Source: Streptomyces sp. NRRL F-5122 (GTDB lineage Bacteria > Actinomycetota > Actinomycetes > Streptomycetales > Streptomycetaceae). Taken from it: 64,000 nt of DNA. The stretch is taken from contig NZ_LMWH01000015.1 of assembly GCF_001507435.1 (NCBI RefSeq), positions 62,001 to 126,000 of the forward strand, in the 5' to 3' direction. A model generated the notes under the pieces. It made no database searches. It was not told where the DNA came from and saw only the letters and a program-made list of their open reading frames with translations. Of the stretch, positions 7,597 through 15,663 are shown one piece after another. Numbering within the stretch: the stretch's first letter is position 1; each line of letters opens with the position of its first letter. The position numbers and the translations under genes were made by a program.

Positions 7597-8489
7597 CGTG
7601 GGCCCCCCGCACCCGTCGCGCGGTCGACGATCACGGCGCCCTCCTGGTGCAGGGCATAGGCGAGAGCATCGGCAAGGCTCGCACGGGTGATGACCGAGCC
7701 GAGGTCGATCCCCAGGTGCACGATGGTCTGCGCGATCGCCGGCCGGATGCCGGAGACGATGCACTCCGCCCCCATCAGGCGTGCCGCCGCCACCGTCTTC
7801 ATCAGATGCTGAGCCACCAGGGAGTCGACGGTCGGCACGCCGGTGATGTCCAGGATCGCGAACTTTGCCTGCTGGTCGACGATGGCCTCCAGCAGGCTCT
7901 CCATGACGACCTGGCTGCGGGCGCTGTCCAGGGTGCCGATCAGCGGGACTGCGACGATGCCGCTCCACAGCTTGATGACGGGCGTGGCGACCTCGAGCAG
8001 TTGGAGTCGCTGCCGATCGATGATCTCCTCACCGGCGCTGAGGGCCGTCTCCATGACGAACAGCCGCAGCGTGCCCATCAGGACGGTGAGCGTGACCACA
8101 TGCGGACCCGACGCCTCCCCGTCCGAGCCGGCCAGATCGGTGATCAGCAGATCCGTGATCGAGGGGCGCAGCGCCGCGACCTCGTCGGCGATCTGGGAGG
8201 GGGCGGCGCCCCCTCGGGCCCGTGAGGCCGCCATGCGCGTGAGCTGTTCACGCACGCCGGTGAAGCCCGGAGCCCGCAGGTCCTCGATCCGGCCGGACGC
8301 GGCGACCGAGGCGAGCGCCTCCACCAGGGATCCGGCGGCTTCCGCCGCCTCGTCGCGGGAGACCGTGAACACCGTCCGGAACAGCGCCTCGTCCGCCCAG
8401 CGCTGAACGATCTGTTCGCGACGGCGTTGCAGGAAGTCGCTGATGATCCGTGTCGACGTTCCCCGGTTCGCTGTCGACTGGTCCGTCAC
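7593..8489 (-). CDS. rsbR: RsbR-like stressosome sensor protein
   Basis: A 298-residue protein, first gene of the operon. Residues ~10-155 form a helical N-terminal domain of the RsbR non-haem-globin type; ~170-285 form a STAS domain. In the STAS domain ITGVPTVDSLVAQHL has serine where B. subtilis RsbRA has Thr171, while IAQTIVHLGIDLG keeps the residue equivalent to Thr205. Both are RsbT target sites in the model protein. The GTG at 8489 gives the usual length. The N-terminal domain is thought to receive the stress signal; which signal cannot be read from sequence. A 14-bp palindrome lies 67-80 bp upstream. Confidence 0.88.
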   Translation of the reverse strand: MTDQSTANRGTSTRIISDFLQRRREQIVQRWADEALFRTVFTVSRDEAAEAAGSLVEALASVAASGRIEDLRAPGFTGVREQLTRMAASRARGGAAPSQIADEVAALRPSITDLLITDLAGSDGEASGPHVVTLTVLMGTLRLFVMETALSAGEEIIDRQRLQLLEVATPVIKLWSGIVAVPLIGTLDSARSQVVMESLLEAIVDQQAKFAILDITGVPTVDSLVAQHLMKTVAAARLMGAECIVSGIRPAIAQTIVHLGIDLGSVITRASLADALAYALHQEGAVIVDRATGAGGPR

Positions 8490-8555
8490 GTCCTTGGTCT
8501 CCTTCGTACGTCTGCTCCCCGGCTGCGAGGGAGCCTCTTCGGAGAGCGCGGTTCA

Positions 8556-8569
8556 TTGTCGCGCGACAA
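8556..8569. promoter_or_regulatory. Palindrome TTGTCGCGCGACAA upstream of the rsb operon
   Basis: A perfect 14-bp inverted repeat, TTGTCGCGCGACAA, lies 67-80 bp upstream of the rsbR start in the 216-bp gap between rsbR and the end of the next SpoIIE-type gene. It continues into GACAACTGT (8565-8573), a 9-mer that reappears inverted at 10643-10651. A dimeric regulator such as one of the two local MarR proteins is a possible ligand, by inference only. Confidence 0.45.
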
Positions 8570-8705
8570 CTGTAATCATGCGGGATCGCACATGACACCC
8601 GTGGCTGTCCAGAAGATCGTCCAACGAAAGAGGGACCTCGCCGACTGCCATGCGGACACATGGCTTCCGGTCGGCGCGGCGCGGGCGCCGACGTCCATGA
8701 AGACC

Positions 8706-9872
8706 CTACGCGGCGCTCTGCCGGCCGAACCAGTCGAGACACACCACGAGTGCGTCGTCCTCCGGGTCGGGCCCACCGCGGTGGTCGGAGAGCTCTCTGA
8801 GGATGGCGCGCGGTACGGCCGCGGCGGGCAGAAGCCTCGTCGACGCGATGGCCTTGGCCAGTGCCCGCTCGCCGTACTCCTCGCCCCCGGGAGCGATGGT
8901 CCGGTAGACGCCGTCACTGACGAAGACGAGCCGGTCGCCCGGTTCGACCTGGAACTCCTGGGCGACGTAGTCGGTCTCCTCGAACATGCCGAGGGGCAGC
9001 TGGGCCTCGAAGTCGACACGTTCGACGTTCCTGCCGCGCATGCGCAGCATCTGCGGGGAACCGGCGTCGACCACCTTCACCCGCCCGGTGGACAGTTCCA
9101 CGTCCAGCAGGAGCACCGACAGGTAGCAGGCGCCCCGGTAGTGGGCGTAGACGGCCTGGTCGGCGAGGGCCGCCTGGTCCTCGATGGGGATGCCGGCGCG
9201 CCGCGCGTTGCGCAGTGCGTTGATGCCCAGGTTGGTCAGCAGCGAGGCCTCTATGCCCTCACCCATGCCGTTGGTGATGTACACCATCAGACCGTCGGAC
9301 CCCGCGGACCAGTCGAAGTTGTCTCCGAAGATCGCGTATGCGGGCTCCAGTTGCGCGCCGAGCGCATACTCGGGCCGGGAGCACGACCGGCCCGGGAGCA
9401 GTTGCCACTGCATCTCGGCCGCGAGCGTCAGGCGGTCGCGTCGGCTGGCCCGGAGATAGACGTCCGTGTCGCGCGCGGCGACGATCACCTCGTGCCCCAG
9501 GACCTCGGCGATGTCGATGAGCTCGGGCAGGGCCTCGGCGGCACCGTCCGACGGGAGTACGACCACCAGCACACCGAGCCGGTCTCCGCGCACGGTCACC
9601 GGCAGATGGATCCTGACCCGGTCGCCGATCTCCTCCGTGACCGGGTCCTGGGCGCCGAAGGCCCGCCCCGCCGTGCTTCCGTGCACGGGGACGGGATCCG
9701 AGGTGCAGGGCTGCGCCGCGACGGCCTGGAGTACGGAGAGTCCGTAGTCGGCCATCAGAAGTTCGACCGACTCGGCCGCGTACGCGCTGCGCAGCACTTC
9801 CCGGAGCGCGTCCACCAGACGGTGTGGCGACGCGTTCCGTAGCGCTCTCTCAGCTGCGACGAATCTGTTCAC
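8706..9872 (-). CDS. SpoIIE/PP2C-family protein with Asp-to-Asn change at a metal-site motif
   Basis: A 388-residue cytosolic protein with a GAF-like N-terminal domain (~20-130), a short linker and a SpoIIE domain (~150-380). The domain keeps GDNFDW (D184), VFVSDGVYR and EDDALVVCLDW. The motif that reads T-D-A-M-G-H-G in relatives is ITNGMGEG, so the expected aspartate is Asn201 (codon AAC). Catalysis may be weakened or lost, leaving a regulatory or binding role. It lies between the rsb operon and a divergent MarR gene. Start ATG at 9872. Confidence 0.8.
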   Translation of the reverse strand: MNRFVAAERALRNASPHRLVDALREVLRSAYAAESVELLMADYGLSVLQAVAAQPCTSDPVPVHGSTAGRAFGAQDPVTEEIGDRVRIHLPVTVRGDRLGVLVVVLPSDGAAEALPELIDIAEVLGHEVIVAARDTDVYLRASRRDRLTLAAEMQWQLLPGRSCSRPEYALGAQLEPAYAIFGDNFDWSAGSDGLMVYITNGMGEGIEASLLTNLGINALRNARRAGIPIEDQAALADQAVYAHYRGACYLSVLLLDVELSTGRVKVVDAGSPQMLRMRGRNVERVDFEAQLPLGMFEETDYVAQEFQVEPGDRLVFVSDGVYRTIAPGGEEYGERALAKAIASTRLLPAAAVPRAILRELSDHRGGPDPEDDALVVCLDWFGRQSAA

Positions 9873-10026
9873 GATGTCGGATACGCCATTCTTCCTCTAG
9901 TACGACCCCGGGTCCGCGTCCCGCTGGGGGGTGCGCGCCCGGGCGCCGGTGTCCGTATCTATCGTTGTGCCTGAGCTGTGGCCTCGGCAGGCCGACACCA
10001 TCCGAGAAGTCTGGGAGAGTGAGTAG

Positions 10027-10503
10027 GTGACTTCCTCCAGCCCACGTCCGGAGCCCAGTGAGGTGGCCCGTGTGACCTCGGAGGCGGCGGAGCTGCTGGA
10101 AGTCCTATGGGGACGCGCTTCGACGGCCCCGGTCTCCGCCTCCCAGCTGCGGGTGCTCTTCATCCTCGAGCACAACGAGGGCATCAACCTGCGTACGCTC
10201 GCCGACGCCCTCGGCTCGACCCCTCCGTCGACGAGCAGGCTGTGCGACCGGCTGCAGGCCGTCGGGTACATCGAGCGCGTGGCCAGTTCGACTAGCCGGC
10301 GCGAGCTGCGCCTGTACCTCAGCCGTCGGGGCGGATCGTTTCTCGCCGAGCTGCGGTCGCGTCGTGAGCACGCGCTGGAGTCCGTGCTGGCCCAGATGCC
10401 GGCGGCCAAGCGTACGGCGCTCCTGCAGGGCCTCGAGGCCTTCGTCGCCACCGCGGCGGCCCAGCTGCACGAGGTCGACGGAGCCGACGCCCGCACGGCG
10501 TGA
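10027..10503 (+). CDS. MarR-family transcriptional regulator
   Basis: A 158-residue protein with a central winged helix-turn-helix: INLRTLADALGSTPPSTSRLCDRLQ (two parts: LRTLADALG, then TPPSTSRLCDRL) followed by the wing ASSTSRRELRLYLSRRG. It is a paralogue of the protein at 3363-3869, and both belong to an actinobacterial MarR group found near partner-switching genes. The GTG at 10027 follows CTGGGAGAGTGAGTAG. The gene is divergent from the Asn-substituted SpoIIE-type gene (154-bp spacer) and convergent with the STAS gene. It may control one or both neighbours. Confidence 0.8.
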   Translation: MTSSSPRPEPSEVARVTSEAAELLEVLWGRASTAPVSASQLRVLFILEHNEGINLRTLADALGSTPPSTSRLCDRLQAVGYIERVASSTSRRELRLYLSRRGGSFLAELRSRREHALESVLAQMPAAKRTALLQGLEAFVATAAAQLHEVDGADARTA

Positions 10504-10642
10504 GCCGGGGGAGGGCAGCTCCTCCCCGCGGGGACGCCGAGAGCGCGCCGCGGTCTGTCGGCGCAGGCAGAAGGCTCCGCCCACCACAACATCCCAGTTC
10601 CCTTCATACGTTCGATGACCCACACTTTGTTGCCTGGTGACT

Positions 10643-10651
10643 ACAGTTGTC
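10643..10651 (-). repeat. Inverted copy of GACAACTGT from the rsbR upstream region
   Basis: The minus strand reads GACAACTGT at 10651-10643, identical to 8565-8573 next to the rsbR palindrome. It lies in the convergent gap between the MarR and STAS genes, within an AT-richer patch also bounded by TTGCC (10630-10634) and GGCAA (10656-10660). A shared regulator site or a degraded promoter are both possible. Confidence 0.25.
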
Positions 10652-10677
10652 AAACGGCAAGTGTTGCCTCTGCGTAA

Positions 10678-10709
10678 GCCGCCCGCGTGCACGAGCCCAC
10701 GCGGGCGGC
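10678..10709. terminator. Bidirectional terminator hairpin (12-bp perfect stem)
   Basis: GCCGCCCGCGTG (10678-10689) pairs perfectly with CACGCGGGCGGC (10698-10709) around an 8-nt loop. It sits between the convergent MarR (ends 10503) and STAS (ends 10753) genes and can serve both strands. There is no long T tract, as is common in Streptomyces. Confidence 0.7.
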
Positions 10710-10752
10710 GACGGGGCTGTGGGGATGGTGTCCTGTGTAAGAGACCCCTGGG

Positions 10753-11130
10753 CTACGGCCGGCTCACCGTGTCGCTCGTCCCCGCGAGGGCCTCGTCGGC
10801 GGTCCCGAAGGAGGGCACCGTGAGGCTGACGCCTGTGAGATCGAGGATGCGCCGCACCGCCGGGGCCGGGGCTATCAGTCCCACGGAGCCTTCGACCTGC
10901 CTGGTCTCCTTGTAGGCGCGGAGAATGATGTTGATGCCGGACGAGTCCATGAACGGCACCGCCGAGAGATCGAGCAGCAGATGCCGTCGACCGTGGTGCA
11001 TCTGGTTGGCGAGGTGATGGTGCAACTCCGTCGCCGTGTCCACATCCAGGAAACCCTTCACGACGACCAGCGCGACATCCTCGCGGGGCATCGTCACATC
11101 GATGGACAGGGGGGTCTGCTCAGCCGACAC
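10753..11130 (-). CDS. STAS-domain anti-sigma factor antagonist (RsbV/BldG-like)
   Basis: A 125-residue single STAS domain. The phosphorylation loop LLDLSAVPFMDSSGINIIL contains the DSSG serine used by RsbV/SpoIIAA-type antagonists. The unphosphorylated form binds an anti-sigma ATPase and frees the sigma factor; SpoIIE phosphatases reset it. It is the best candidate substrate here for the local RsbU-type phosphatases. The GTG at 11130 follows TGGGAGGACATT. A sigma-B-like promoter sits ~140 bp upstream. No kinase partner is adjacent; RsbW-like genes at 2030 and 2660 are possible partners. Confidence 0.85.
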   Translation of the reverse strand: MSAEQTPLSIDVTMPREDVALVVVKGFLDVDTATELHHHLANQMHHGRRHLLLDLSAVPFMDSSGINIILRAYKETRQVEGSVGLIAPAPAVRRILDLTGVSLTVPSFGTADEALAGTSDTVSRP

Positions 11131-11268
11131 AATGTCCTCCCATGGTTACGACGAGCGTGCGGGGCTCCGCCTACCCCGGGGCGAGCACCGGATGCAGCGC
11201 CGGCCACGCTCCGGAAGTGATCAACATCTCGCCGCCGGGGCGGTGCCCGGCGGCGATTCCGGCACCAG

Positions 11269-11293
11269 GTACCCCTCGGGCCGCCCACCACAC
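11269..11293 (-). promoter_or_regulatory. Sigma-B-like promoter upstream of STAS gene
   Basis: On the minus strand GTGT (11293-11290), a 15-bp spacer, then GGGTAC (11274-11269) fits GNNT-N14-16-GGGTA(C/T). It lies ~140 bp upstream of the STAS start, implying a longish leader. A chance match is possible. Confidence 0.4.
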
Positions 11294-11530
11294 CTGCCCG
11301 TTGCGGACCTGCGGCAGATGTGGCGCACGGTGCCGCGCGTACTGATCCCGGCGGATGAAAATCGGGCACGCGGCGAACGCATACTTCGTCCGTGGGCGGG
11401 CACCAGATCGCAGACCGCTCGTGGGCGCCCACCCCCCTTGGTGCCCCCGAGCCGTCCGGCCCCGCCCTTGCCATCCCCCCCGGCATGCGGCGGGGCCGGC
11501 TCTTTTCCGTCCGGCCGGACACGGGGATGT

Positions 11531-11554
11531 GCCCTCCGGCGGTTGCCGGAGGGC
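11531..11554 (-). terminator. Terminator hairpin after the 411-residue hypothetical gene
   Basis: GCCCTCCGGC (11531-11540) and GCCGGAGGGC (11545-11554) form a perfect 10-bp stem with a GGTT loop. It begins 17 bp after the stop of the leftward gene ending at 11572. Confidence 0.7.
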
Positions 11555-11571
11555 GGGCACGTTCGCTCCGG

Positions 11572-12807
11572 CTACCGCCGGTCGCGGGCCTGCGAGGGAT
11601 CCGGCGAAGACGGCGGAAGCGCGGGGGTCTCCCCACCCGGCCCGGCCGACGTGGACTCGCCGTCCGAAGTGCCGGTGCCCGGCGCGCGGTCCTCGGCGAC
11701 GGACGGACGGAGCAGTCTGGCGCCCTCGCGCACTCGGTCCAGGGGTTTTGCCAGGGAACGCAAGGAGAAACCTTCCCGCTTGCGCGGCTCCTGCCGTGGC
11801 GCCGGAAGGGAGCCGAAGGACTCCTGGTAGGCCGCCAATGCCTCATGGGCGAGGTCGGCCGCCTCCCGGTACAGATCCCGCGACTTCGTCATGGCGTCGA
11901 GGGCCTCGGCGTAGGCGGCGGCCTGTTGGCGCGCCAACGTCAGTTCCTCCTCCAGGGTCGTCAGGTGCCATTGCTCGCGCAGTCGCGTCAGCGCCTCCTG
12001 CGCCCCGTCGGGCAGCGGCGCCGGCGACTGGGCGGCACGTCGTACCGTCTCGATGAGTTCCATGGGCAGCGAGCCGTCGAGGAACACCGAACGGACGCTG
12101 AAGTTCCGGTCGTCCGCGCCGGCCGTCGCCGGACCCCGTGGGAGCACCACGGCGCCCCCGCGCGGCACCCGCACCCCCAGGTCGTAGAGCGCCCAGTTCA
12201 CCACCTGGAACTGCTCGGGTGCGGCCCGGTGCTCAACGACGCGATGGCGCAAGGCCGGCGGCAGCAGGGACGCCAGCGGGTGCAGCCCCCGCTCATCCGG
12301 GGTCATCGCCTCGTGGACCACGACATGGATGCTCCACGAGCGGCGTGCGCAGTCCTTGAGCAGACGCCGAAGCGCACGGTCGTCCGCCGGGAGGCGGTTG
12401 ATCCCTCGGAAGCGAAGACCCGGGACGAGGTCGTGGTCCCAGGGGGCGTCGGCGTCCTCCGGCCAGAAGACCGTGGCGGGCGAGGGCCAACCCGGGTCCC
12501 AGGGCCGGTCCGCCTCAGCCACGAGCACCCAGCTCCGCTCGTCGTCCCCGGGGTCGGGCACCGGCTCGATGTTCAGCCGGGCCCGCACCACGATGTCGTC
12601 GTCGACCAGCCAGCGGGCCTCGAAGGAACGATGGGCCGCGTCGTCGTCCGAGCCGTCGAACTCGAGATGGTCCTGGACGGCCTCGCTGCTCCGGAGCTCC
12701 CGCAGCCGACGGCGGACGGTCTCCTCGGCGCCCGGGCCGGGATACCGCCCGCGTGCCAGCCACACGGTGTCGGGGGCCGTGGCGGAGACGGTGGGGGACT
12801 TTGCCAT
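11572..12807 (-). CDS. Hypothetical protein with C-terminal coiled coil
   Basis: A 411-residue soluble protein of unknown function. Residues ~15-260 are a mixed alpha/beta region rich in tryptophan and acidic residues, with no catalytic motif I recognise. Residues ~265-335 form a helical, probably coiled-coil segment (LREQWHLTTLEEELTLARQ onwards). The last ~75 residues are basic, then proline/serine-rich and disordered. There is no signal peptide or membrane segment. Start ATG 12807; a hairpin follows the stop. It is divergent from the aminotransferase gene at 13162. The open frame on the opposite strand is a GC shadow. Confidence 0.6.
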   Translation of the reverse strand: MAKSPTVSATAPDTVWLARGRYPGPGAEETVRRRLRELRSSEAVQDHLEFDGSDDDAAHRSFEARWLVDDDIVVRARLNIEPVPDPGDDERSWVLVAEADRPWDPGWPSPATVFWPEDADAPWDHDLVPGLRFRGINRLPADDRALRRLLKDCARRSWSIHVVVHEAMTPDERGLHPLASLLPPALRHRVVEHRAAPEQFQVVNWALYDLGVRVPRGGAVVLPRGPATAGADDRNFSVRSVFLDGSLPMELIETVRRAAQSPAPLPDGAQEALTRLREQWHLTTLEEELTLARQQAAAYAEALDAMTKSRDLYREAADLAHEALAAYQESFGSLPAPRQEPRKREGFSLRSLAKPLDRVREGARLLRPSVAEDRAPGTGTSDGESTSAGPGGETPALPPSSPDPSQARDRR

Positions 12808-13161
12808 GGATCACTCTGCGGGGGTGAGGACGGGGGACGCCTCCCAGTATGGTCCGCGCACACCGCGGGCCCGGAGGCAAGGTCGGTCATGATCGCTTGT
12901 TCCACCGTAGTGCCCGGCCATGCATTGATGTACGCCACATCGACGAGACACGCCTTCCGTCGCCAGGAATCGACCCCAACGGACAGTGTCCGGGCAGGTG
13001 GACTCCCTGACTGCCGAGGTGGCCCTCCTCAATTGCTCACTGCCCGTCTCGCGCGATTCCATTGTTCGATCAACCGATTCTGTTGCGAAGGTCTTGTACC
13101 GGTGAAGAATTCCGCCGTACGGTCCACGTCATCACGTGTCGCCGGAAGTCTGGGGTACACC
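12808..13161. other. Divergent promoter region
   Basis: A 354-bp gap between the leftward hypothetical gene and the rightward aminotransferase. The part nearest the aminotransferase (13055-13115) is AT-richer and likely holds its promoter and a site for the Lrp regulator encoded downstream. No definite operator was identified. Confidence 0.35.
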
Positions 13162-14511
13162 ATGGACCGCGCCCGACTGCGCCGGCTCCTCGCCCGCGAG
13201 AGCGCCGAAGCCCAACAACTGAACCCGCGTTCGAAGGCCGCCTACGAACGTGCCGACCATCTCTTCGGCCGGGTGCCGATGACGTGGATGAACAAGACCG
13301 CGGGAGCGTTTCCGCGCTATCTGGCCGCAGCCCGGGGTGCTCGCGTCACGGACATCGACGGTCACGAGTACATCGACTTCTGCCTCGGTGACACCGGCGC
13401 GATGGCCGGTCACTCGCCCGACGCGGTCGCCGCGTCGGTGCAGCGGCGCTTCACCGAGCTGGGTGGGGCGACCGCGATGCTGCCGACGGAGGACGCCGAG
13501 TGGGTCGGCGCGGAACTGACCCGGCGTTTCGGGTTGACGCGCTGGAGTTTCTCCCTGACGGCGACCGACGCCAACCGGTGGGCGATACGGCTCGCCCGGG
13601 CGGTCACCGGCCGCCCGAAGATCCTCGTGAACAGCTACAGCTACCACGGCAGCGTCGACGAGTCGCTGATCGTGGTGGGCCCCGACGGGCGCGGAGTTGC
13701 TCGGCCCGGCAATGTGGGCGCGCCCTGTGATGTCACCCTGACCAGCCGGGTGGCCGAGTTCAACGATCTCGCGGGGCTGGAACGGGAGCTCGCCCACGGT
13801 GATGTGGCGGCCGTCCTCATGGAACCCGCGCTCACCAACATCGGGATCGTCCTGCCGGAGCCTGGATACCTCGAAGGTGTCCGCGAGTTGACCCGGCGGT
13901 ACGGCACCCTGCTGATCAACGACGAGACGCACACGTTCTCCGCCGGTCCGGGAGGCTGCACCGCGGCCTGGGGTCTGGAGCCGGACATGCTCACCATCGG
14001 CAAGGCGATCGGCGGCGGCGTTCCGGCGGGTGCGTACGGGCTGTCCGCGGAGTTGGCGGAGCAACTGCTCGGCCGCGCGGACCTGGACCTCGTCGACATG
14101 GGCGGTGTCGGGGGCACCCTGGCCGGCAACGCGCTGTCGGTCGCCGCGACCCGGGCGACCCTCGAACACGTCCTCACCGACCAGGCGTTCGCTGCTATGG
14201 GCGAGCTCTCGAGGCGGTTCGAGGCCGGTGTGCGGGCCGGGATCGAACGATGGAACCTGCCCTGGTCGGTGTCGCGGCTCGGCGCCCGCAGCGAATACCG
14301 CTTCGTGAACCCGGCCCCGCGCACCGGTACGGAGTCCGCGGCCGCCTCCGACACCGACCTGGAGGACTACCTCCATCTGTATCTGGCCAACCGGGGGCTG
14401 CTGCTCACGCCGTTCCACAACATGGCGTTGATGTGCCCGGCGACCACCGACAAGGACGTCGGCACCCACACTGAGGTGTTCGGCGCAGCCCTGTCCGAGC
14501 TGTTCGGCTGA
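13162..14511 (+). CDS. Class III PLP-dependent aminotransferase (GSA-aminotransferase-like)
   Basis: A 449-residue fold-type I aminotransferase. The PLP aspartate is in LLINDETHTFSAGPGG, and the Schiff-base lysine is probably in TIGKAIGGGVPAGAYG. The phosphate-binding element, often SGTEA in the family, reads TATDAN, followed by IRLARAVTGRPKILV and YSYHGSVDE. It resembles glutamate-1-semialdehyde aminomutase and omega-aminotransferases, but the substrate is unknown. Start ATG 13162, preceded by TGGGG. An Lrp/AsnC gene follows 43 bp later on the same strand, suggesting amino-acid-responsive control. Confidence 0.8.
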   Translation: MDRARLRRLLARESAEAQQLNPRSKAAYERADHLFGRVPMTWMNKTAGAFPRYLAAARGARVTDIDGHEYIDFCLGDTGAMAGHSPDAVAASVQRRFTELGGATAMLPTEDAEWVGAELTRRFGLTRWSFSLTATDANRWAIRLARAVTGRPKILVNSYSYHGSVDESLIVVGPDGRGVARPGNVGAPCDVTLTSRVAEFNDLAGLERELAHGDVAAVLMEPALTNIGIVLPEPGYLEGVRELTRRYGTLLINDETHTFSAGPGGCTAAWGLEPDMLTIGKAIGGGVPAGAYGLSAELAEQLLGRADLDLVDMGGVGGTLAGNALSVAATRATLEHVLTDQAFAAMGELSRRFEAGVRAGIERWNLPWSVSRLGARSEYRFVNPAPRTGTESAAASDTDLEDYLHLYLANRGLLLTPFHNMALMCPATTDKDVGTHTEVFGAALSELFG

Positions 14512-14554
14512 CGCGGCTCGCCCGGCGGGGCAGCCACCACAGGAAAGGAAGAGC

Positions 14555-14995
14555 GTGGACGAGATCGACCGGGCCATTCTTCGTGAGCTGCAGACCGACG
14601 GCCGCATCGCCTACTCCGACCTCGGTCCCCGGGTCGGCCTCTCCGCCTCCGCGGCCCGTCAGCGTCTGCAGCGGCTCCTCGACTCCAAGGCCGTCCAGGT
14701 GGTCGGGGTCACCGATCCCATGCGGATGGGCGGCCAGGCGATGGCCCTGCTCGGAGTCGGGGTCGACGCGGACCCCCGTGCCGTTGCGGAGGAGTTGGCC
14801 GCCCACCAGGAGGTCGTCTACTCGGTGCTGACGTCGGGAGGGTTCGACCTGTTCGTGGAAGTCGTCTGCGCGGGGCCCCGTGAACTGCTCGATTTCGTCA
14901 ACGACGTGGTGCGGGAGACCGAAGGCGTCGCACGGATCCAGTCCTTCCCGTACTTCGGCATTCATACCCACCGGTTCCTGTGGAATGTGGGTTAG
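14555..14995 (+). CDS. Lrp/AsnC-family transcriptional regulator
   Basis: A 146-residue protein: an N-terminal AsnC helix-turn-helix (MDEIDRAILRELQTDGRI, then LGPRVGLSASAARQRLQRL) and a RAM ligand-binding domain (~65-140). GTG 14555 follows AGGAAAGGAAGAGC. The 43-bp spacing behind the aminotransferase suggests co-transcription and control of that gene by its amino-acid substrate or product. Lrp proteins form dimers to octamers and respond to small amino acids; the ligand here cannot be predicted. Confidence 0.85.
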   Translation: MDEIDRAILRELQTDGRIAYSDLGPRVGLSASAARQRLQRLLDSKAVQVVGVTDPMRMGGQAMALLGVGVDADPRAVAEELAAHQEVVYSVLTSGGFDLFVEVVCAGPRELLDFVNDVVRETEGVARIQSFPYFGIHTHRFLWNVG

Positions 14996-15124
14996 GGGGA
15001 GTTGTGCGACGTTCCCAGCTGCGAGCGGCGATAGCATGTCAAAGTGCCCGTCCGGGAACGTAGTTGCGCATGAACCGTCCGTGACGGGGCACTCGGCTCG
15101 ACAATCGAGAGAGAGGGCCTGGTC

Positions 15125-15379
15125 GTGCTCGTTCCGGATTCGAAGGTCGTCAGAGGGCTGCTGACCCGGTACGCCTCCCTGCAGATCGCTCTCGCCGAAC
15201 GGGAGACGCCCGAAAGGGTGCGGGAGCTCGAGGATGTCAGCTACACGCTGTGCATCATGATGGGGACCCGGAGTGTGTTCGACGCGATCTCGGCGGCGGA
15301 CGCGCTGCTCGGCGCGGAGGCCCGGGTCGTCGGCGCCCAGGAGTCGGACGGTGAGAGCGGGCTGCCGGTGCCGGCGTGA
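15125..15379 (+). CDS. DUF5133 domain protein
   Basis: An 84-residue streptomycete-type protein. It shows the DUF5133 pattern: an N-terminal LVPDSKVVRGLLTRYASL segment and the conserved core VSYTLCIMMGTRSV (residues ~38-51), then a helical AISAADALLG. No function is established; paralogues are numerous and some respond to stress or development. The GTG at 15125 follows AGAGAGAGGGCCTGGTC. It faces a small hypothetical gene on the other strand 77 bp downstream. Confidence 0.75.
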   Translation: MLVPDSKVVRGLLTRYASLQIALAERETPERVRELEDVSYTLCIMMGTRSVFDAISAADALLGAEARVVGAQESDGESGLPVPA

Positions 15380-15456
15380 CCGGGTGACGACCGCGACCGA
15401 TCCGGGATCACCGCGCCACGGCGGGGGTCGCGGGCGGTGAGTCCGGAGCGGAGGCG

Positions 15457-15663
15457 TCAGGGCAGCAGCTTGTCGAGCGCGGCGTGCCCTTCGGAGGCGA
15501 GTTTGCGTTCGGCCCATGCCAGAGCGCTGGGGGTGATGTCCCTGCCCGAGGCGAGGACCAGGTCGTCCGGTGAAGTCTCCGTGGGGGCAACGTGCAGCAG
15601 ATAGTCCGGAGTGGCGTGATCATCGGACGGACGACGAGACGCATCAGGCTGTGACGTCGACAT
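15457..15663 (-). CDS. Small conserved-looking hypothetical protein
   Basis: A 68-residue acidic protein. ATG 15663 is preferred because TAGGAG precedes it at correct spacing; an upstream in-frame extension looks non-coding. The N-terminal ~30 residues are polar and likely disordered, followed by DYLLHVAPTE and a short helix ALAWAERKLASEGHAALD. There is no membrane segment or known motif. It is divergent from the second Lrp gene and convergent with the DUF5133 gene. Confidence 0.55.
   Translation of the reverse strand: MSTSQPDASRRPSDDHATPDYLLHVAPTETSPDDLVLASGRDITPSALAWAERKLASEGHAALDKLLP

Larger units (their letters stand above)
11131..11571. other. Gene-free stretch: STAS promoter region and terminator of the next gene
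   Basis: This 441-bp gap between two leftward genes carries a sigma-B-like promoter (11269-11293, minus) and a hairpin (11531-11554). The open frames across it have no family resemblance. I see no RNA gene. Confidence 0.5.

Noticed and set aside
8427..9842. Long rightward open frame opposite the Asn-substituted SpoIIE gene
   Set aside because: No recognisable domain and no ribosome-binding site; the leftward frame carries the SpoIIE motifs.
11392..13161. Long rightward open frame continuous with the aminotransferase
   Set aside because: It lies antisense to the 411-residue gene and has arginine/proline-rich composition typical of GC shadow frames. Family similarity begins only at ATG 13162.
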